In this document: piece by piece, positions 14,119-17,099 of the stretch | Numbering within the stretch: position 1 is the first letter of the stretch | Layout: the number at the start of each line of letters is the position of its first letter | From: Elusimicrobia bacterium UBA5214 | GTDB taxonomy: Bacteria; Elusimicrobiota; UBA5214 | Direction of reading: 5' to 3' | Length of the DNA: 17,099 nt | Assembly (NCBI GenBank): GCA_002412545.1 | Contig: DHVG01000008.1 | Coordinates: 1-17,099, forward strand | Made by a program: the position numbers and the translations under genes | The notes under the pieces: model-generated | Database searches by the model: none | Told to the model about the DNA's origin: nothing | The model's input: only the letters and a program-made list of their open reading frames with translations

Positions 14119-14491
14119 TTTTGTTTTTTGACTTGTAAGTACTATTGATAAAATTGTTTAATTTTATTAACAATTTTTCTTTTAACTCTTTAACTCTTTC
14201 ATAGTCAGAAGTTTCAATTTTCTTTCTCTGGTAGAGCAATTCTAACCAGTGCTCGCAACTTTCGTACAACGATGCCCTCCCATTATAGTAGAACTTGATT
14301 TTATCAAGATAATGATACCTTCCGTAACCTTCAGCAATGTTTGCTCCTACCGAATCAACTGATTCAATAAATTGGTCACCCATTATCTTTTTATCATGCC
14401 AACTGAGTTTCTCATATATTTCCCATCCGACTTCGGACAATTCCCTCGCTAACCTATAGACCTCCAAATTCTTGAGCACAATAAATTTCAT
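14111..14491 (-). CDS. Four-helix-bundle protein (23S rRNA intervening-sequence/S23 type)
   Basis: 126 residues. It has the family hallmarks: an N-terminal LKNLEVYRLARELS helix, the central GDQFIESVDSVGANIAEGYGR motif, and a C-terminal ELLYQRKKI ... LKEKLLIKL helix. It is the protein first found in spirochaete 23S rRNA intervening sequences but now known widely at scattered, often mobile-looking sites; its biochemical role is unsettled. The frame opens with TTG at 14500, but GGAG lies ten bases before ATG 14491 and only one base before the TTG, so 14491 is chosen. It sits between the FN3 gene and the PorV-like gene, overlapping the latter by eight bases, and its upstream gap is almost entirely repeat, suggesting later insertion into an envelope operon. 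Confidence 0.88.
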   Translation of the reverse strand: MKFIVLKNLEVYRLARELSEVGWEIYEKLSWHDKKIMGDQFIESVDSVGANIAEGYGRYHYLDKIKFYYNGRASLYESCEHWLELLYQRKKIETSDYERVKELKEKLLIKLNNFINSTYKSKNKNE

Positions 14492-14515
14492 TTCCGTCAA
14501 TCTCCGTGTAGTTCA

Positions 14516-14582
14516 AGTAATTTCTATAAATTTCAATTTGTTTCAATAAGTTTTGATTTATTTCTATCTATTTCCATCTATT
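14516..14582. repeat. ATTTCTAT-type A/T-rich tandem repeat spanning a stop codon
   Basis: Imperfect 8-10 bp units (ATTTCTAT, AATTTCAATT, TTTCTATCT, TTTCCATCT) run from just upstream of the four-helix-bundle gene through the TAG stop of the FN3 gene. On the minus strand the units read GAAATAGATG, GAAATAGATA, GAAATAAATC, so the terminal Lys codon's final bases and the stop are part of the first unit. Confidence 0.7.
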
Positions 14583-17099
14583 TCACAACAACTACTTTTT
14601 TCATTACTTTAACTCCCGGTGTTTCTATATAAATTAAATAAACACCACTGGCAACAGTTTCTTCGGAATCATTTTTCCCATACCACCAGTCCAGATAATT
14701 ACCAGTATTCCGAGAACCGGCAAAAACTGTCCCGATTTGTCTCCCCAGCGAATCGTAAACAACTATTTTTACTTCCCCGGCTCCGCTGAGAGTATAAGCA
14801 ATCCCGACTTTTTCACCGCTGGCTGGGTCAAAGACACCATGATAAACGGTTACCGTTTCACCAGCACGCGGACGAGTAGTTATTTGGATAATTTGGAATA
14901 AAGAGAATTGTTCAACAGTAGCAATAATTTTATTTTCTGCCGGAATCGGGGTTGAAGATAGAATAACCCATTCTTTTGTATCTTCATCATAGCGGGCAAG
15001 GACAAGGTCTGTTTCATTAGTTATCCCTGCGGCAATAAGTTCAGCATCAGTATAACTAACCGTAATGGTGACTGGTTTAAGTGGTTGTGTAGAAGCATCA
15101 ACCTGGATTCCAATACCGGTGCCTTTGAGATTAGGTTGTTTAAATGTATCCGGAGTAAGTAAATCCGTCTTACGGGTAACGGTAATTGTCGTTGTAGAAG
15201 TAAAAGTGCCGGAAGAAATATCAAGTTTAATTTCTTGTGCAGTACCACTACTGAGGATAATAATCTTTTCTTCATTAGGCGCAATGAGAACACCTTTTTC
15301 CAGAGCAAAATTCACAGTCGTTGTTGAATCAGCAACTACTACTACACCGCTCACCTGCTTAACCAGATAACCGCTTTTACTTGCCTGCAAATTGTAAGTA
15401 CCAGTTGATATGTTGATAAGTTGATACGAACCACCTGCAGTTGTTGTCGTTGAACTAACCACTACCGACAAACCACTAACCACTTCCATAAGTACCCCGC
15501 TTATTCCGGTCGTTCCATCAACTTCGGTGACTTTACCGGAAATTGCACCCGTAAAAACAGGGACAGGAAGTGTCACGGCGGTCATTACGACGCTGAAAGC
15601 CGTAGCAACCCCATCTTCATTAAACGCTTGAACCTTATAATAGTAAGTGGTTAGTGGTTGGAGATTAGTGTCTATGTAATAGGTATTCGTATACCACGAA
15701 TTAAAATTCGTGATTACATTCGTAGATGTAGTAAAATTATCAGTTGAGCGTAATATTCCCCACCTTGTGTAACTCGGATTACCGTTTGCTTTCCATCTTA
15801 AGGTAATTGAACTGATAAAAACATCAACCGTATCAGGAGATGGTTCAGCAGCTAAAGTGTAATAGGTTACTGCTGATGATAGAGTAGATTCACCGGATGA
15901 GTTCACTGCCGATATTCTTCGTCCGTAAGCGGTGTTTGTGCTTAGATTTATCTCAACCCAATAAGTTGTTGGTGCGGTAAGTGTTTCAATCCTTGTCGTC
16001 TCACTTGCCGGGTAGATATAATAAATTCTCGCTGTAGTTACTTCGTTCCAGTTCCATTTTATAGAAGTTGTAGTCAGTGGTGTAGATTCTCTAACTTCCC
16101 AGGAAGGCGAAACTGGAAGAGCGAGGGTACGGAAACTCCAAGTTGAATTAATAACACCAATATCCGCATACCAGTTACTAATATTCCCTGCATTATCTCT
16201 CACCCTCACCTGCCACCAGTAAGTCGTCACCGGAGTTAAACCACTTATACTGAAATTAGGACTCACTGATTCGCCAGAGGTCCAATCAGTTAAGGATGGA
16301 TTACTGGTATAACGGAATTGGTACTGAGCGATACCGGAACCATCAACATCATCGGCTACTAAGACCGAAAGGGAAGTACTTGAGAATATATCGTAGGCAT
16401 TATTTGTGGGCCATTGGCAACCAACATTTGCTGGCGGAACAGTATCAATCCTAAACGAACGAGTAGAACTCCACACGCTTAAGTTACCAGTACCATCTTT
16501 AGTTTGCACACGCCAGTAGTAAAGACCGTCAGGTAAAGTAGTAAGTAGTGAATAGTGGGAAGTAGTGAGCCAGGAAGTGGAAACATCTAAATCGTTAAAT
16601 TCAGTAGAGGTATCTACTATTAACCAATAAGTTATTCCGGCAGCATCAGAGACATCATCCCAGTCAAAGGTCGGTGAATAGTAATTAGTGGTTAAGTTGT
16701 TAAGTGGTAAAACTAAATCCGGTGGTAGAGGATTGGTATTATCTTGTATTGAATTAACTGGAGTTGAGAAGTCGGAAATATTACCGGCATTATCTCTTGC
16801 TCTCACCTGATACCAGTAGGTTACACCGTCAAGTAAACCGGTAAACTCGTAACCAATATCACTTTTCCAGACCTCCGAACTTAGCGAAATAAAATTATCG
16901 GAAGAACATTGAAGATTATAATCTTTAACTCCGCTACCAGCGTCAGTTACTGCATACCAAGTAACAAAATTAGTTAACCCTTGAGTGTATATGGGTTCGG
17001 TAACCATTATCGGGACAGTTGGGGGAGTGGTATCAATGAGTAGAGAGTAGAGAGTAGAGAGTAGAGAGTAGTTACCGGCATTATCTTGGGCACGAACTC
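14578..17099 (-). CDS. Giant FN3 surface protein, C-terminal part, with T9SS/FlgD-like C-terminal domain (5' end outside window)
   Basis: 839 residues are visible. The frame is continuous to the right edge (VRAQDNAGN before the heptamer repeat), so the ATG at 17007 inside an FN3 domain is not the start. About five complete FN3/Ig-like domains occur (GLLDGVTYWYQVRARDNAGN; GLYYWRVQTKDGTGN; TTYWWQVRVRDNAGN; LQPLTTYYYKVQAFNEDG). A carboxypeptidase-regulatory-like domain follows (GAISGKVTEVDGTTGISGV ... GTYNLQASKSGY), then an unassigned beta domain of about 130 residues. The final ~95 residues resemble a FlgD-Ig or T9SS type A sorting domain: VKIVVYDSLGRQIGTVFAG ... GNYLDWWYGKN ... ASGVYLIYIETPGVKVMKKVVVVK. 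This C-terminus and a PorV-like gene two genes downstream suggest export to the surface by a type IX-like route (inference). Heptamer repeats interrupt it in two places. Confidence 0.9.
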   Translation of the reverse strand, partial: VRAQDNAGNYSLLSTLYSLLIDTTPPTVPIMVTEPIYTQGLTNFVTWYAVTDAGSGVKDYNLQCSSDNFISLSSEVWKSDIGYEFTGLLDGVTYWYQVRARDNAGNISDFSTPVNSIQDNTNPLPPDLVLPLNNLTTNYYSPTFDWDDVSDAAGITYWLIVDTSTEFNDLDVSTSWLTTSHYSLLTTLPDGLYYWRVQTKDGTGNLSVWSSTRSFRIDTVPPANVGCQWPTNNAYDIFSSTSLSVLVADDVDGSGIAQYQFRYTSNPSLTDWTSGESVSPNFSISGLTPVTTYWWQVRVRDNAGNISNWYADIGVINSTWSFRTLALPVSPSWEVRESTPLTTTSIKWNWNEVTTARIYYIYPASETTRIETLTAPTTYWVEINLSTNTAYGRRISAVNSSGESTLSSAVTYYTLAAEPSPDTVDVFISSITLRWKANGNPSYTRWGILRSTDNFTTSTNVITNFNSWYTNTYYIDTNLQPLTTYYYKVQAFNEDGVATAFSVVMTAVTLPVPVFTGAISGKVTEVDGTTGISGVLMEVVSGLSVVVSSTTTTAGGSYQLINISTGTYNLQASKSGYLVKQVSGVVVVADSTTTVNFALEKGVLIAPNEEKIIILSSGTAQEIKLDISSGTFTSTTTITVTRKTDLLTPDTFKQPNLKGTGIGIQVDASTQPLKPVTITVSYTDAELIAAGITNETDLVLARYDEDTKEWVILSSTPIPAENKIIATVEQFSLFQIIQITTRPRAGETVTVYHGVFDPASGEKVGIAYTLSGAGEVKIVVYDSLGRQIGTVFAGSRNTGNYLDWWYGKNDSEETVASGVYLIYIETPGVKVMKKVVVVK
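16536..16570. repeat. Degenerate RAGTAGN heptamer repeat inside the FN3 coding sequence
   Basis: AAGTAGT, AAGTAGT, GAATAGT, GGGAAGT then AGTGAGC, about four 7-bp periods. It encodes WLTTSHYSLLTTLPDG, a loop between two FN3 strands just before the GLYYWRVQ strand. Its composition and period match the other heptamer sites. Confidence 0.65.
17038..17071. repeat. Near-perfect heptanucleotide repeat (GAGTAGA)x4-5 inside the FN3 coding sequence
   Basis: Four perfect GAGTAGA units and a fifth GAGTAG lie in frame between DNAGN (end of one FN3 domain) and IDTTPP (start of the next linker), encoding YSLLSTLYSLL. It is the purest copy of the family. A change of one unit would shift the reading frame. 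Confidence 0.9.

Noticed and set aside
16979..17007. ATG at 17007 as the start of the right-hand FN3 protein
   Set aside because: The same frame is open to the window edge and encodes the end of another FN3 domain (VRAQDNAGN) upstream; no ribosome-binding site or signal peptide is present.
14061..17071. CRISPR array
   Set aside because: The repeats are 7-bp units without spacers and partly inside genes; no cas gene is present.

Overview
The window looks like a piece of an AT-rich genome from an uncultivated Gram-negative bacterium. This rests on an outer-membrane PorV/PorQ-type barrel, exported multiheme c-type cytochromes, very long fibronectin type III (FN3) surface proteins, an ECF sigma/anti-sigma pair, and an unusually dense load of short dispersed and tandem repeats. 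Together these resemble candidate-phylum genomes such as Omnitrophota, Desantisbacteria or WOR-3. That placement is an inference from style; no marker gene is present. Every supportable gene is on the minus strand, so the biological order runs from high to low coordinates.

In transcription order: (1) 14578-17099 is the C-terminal part of a giant FN3 protein ending in a carboxypeptidase-regulatory-like domain and a FlgD/T9SS-type C-terminal domain. (2) A four-helix-bundle (23S rRNA intervening-sequence type) protein follows at 14111-14491. (3) 12067-14118 is a PorV/PorQ-like outer-membrane protein with extra Ig/FN3-like domains. Its 3' end is duplicated downstream as an orphan fragment on the far side of a twin-hairpin repeat. 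(4) A strong sigma70-type promoter leads a four-gene cassette at 10148-11765: an unrecognised protein, an AbiEii/DUF6036-like nucleotidyltransferase, then an MNT nucleotidyltransferase/HEPN toxin-antitoxin pair. (5) Four multiheme c-type cytochromes lie at 6141-9968, with 4, 7 (+1 CX3CH), 4 and 5 heme motifs, and near-consensus promoters before the first and the last. (6) An ECF sigma factor has its own promoter and is followed by an unusual anti-sigma factor with two tandem zinc-binding domains, one membrane segment and an extracytoplasmic beta-propeller. (7) 1-3323 is the N-terminal 1107 residues of a second giant FN3 protein running off the left edge.

A plausible working picture is a cell-envelope locus. 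The cytochromes would carry electrons across the periplasm or outer surface. The FN3 proteins would be surface or adhesive structures, possibly exported by a type IX-like route using the PorV homologue. The ECF/anti-sigma pair would sense something outside the membrane and adjust expression. The functional links are inferred from neighbourhood only.

The most striking feature is how repeats have shaped the genes. A heptanucleotide family (RAGTAGN) forms the hydrophobic core of two separate signal peptides and also sits inside an FN3 reading frame. Several hairpin or MITE-like elements begin at, or within a few bases of, stop codons. One repeat block appears to have become coding sequence inside the anti-sigma factor.
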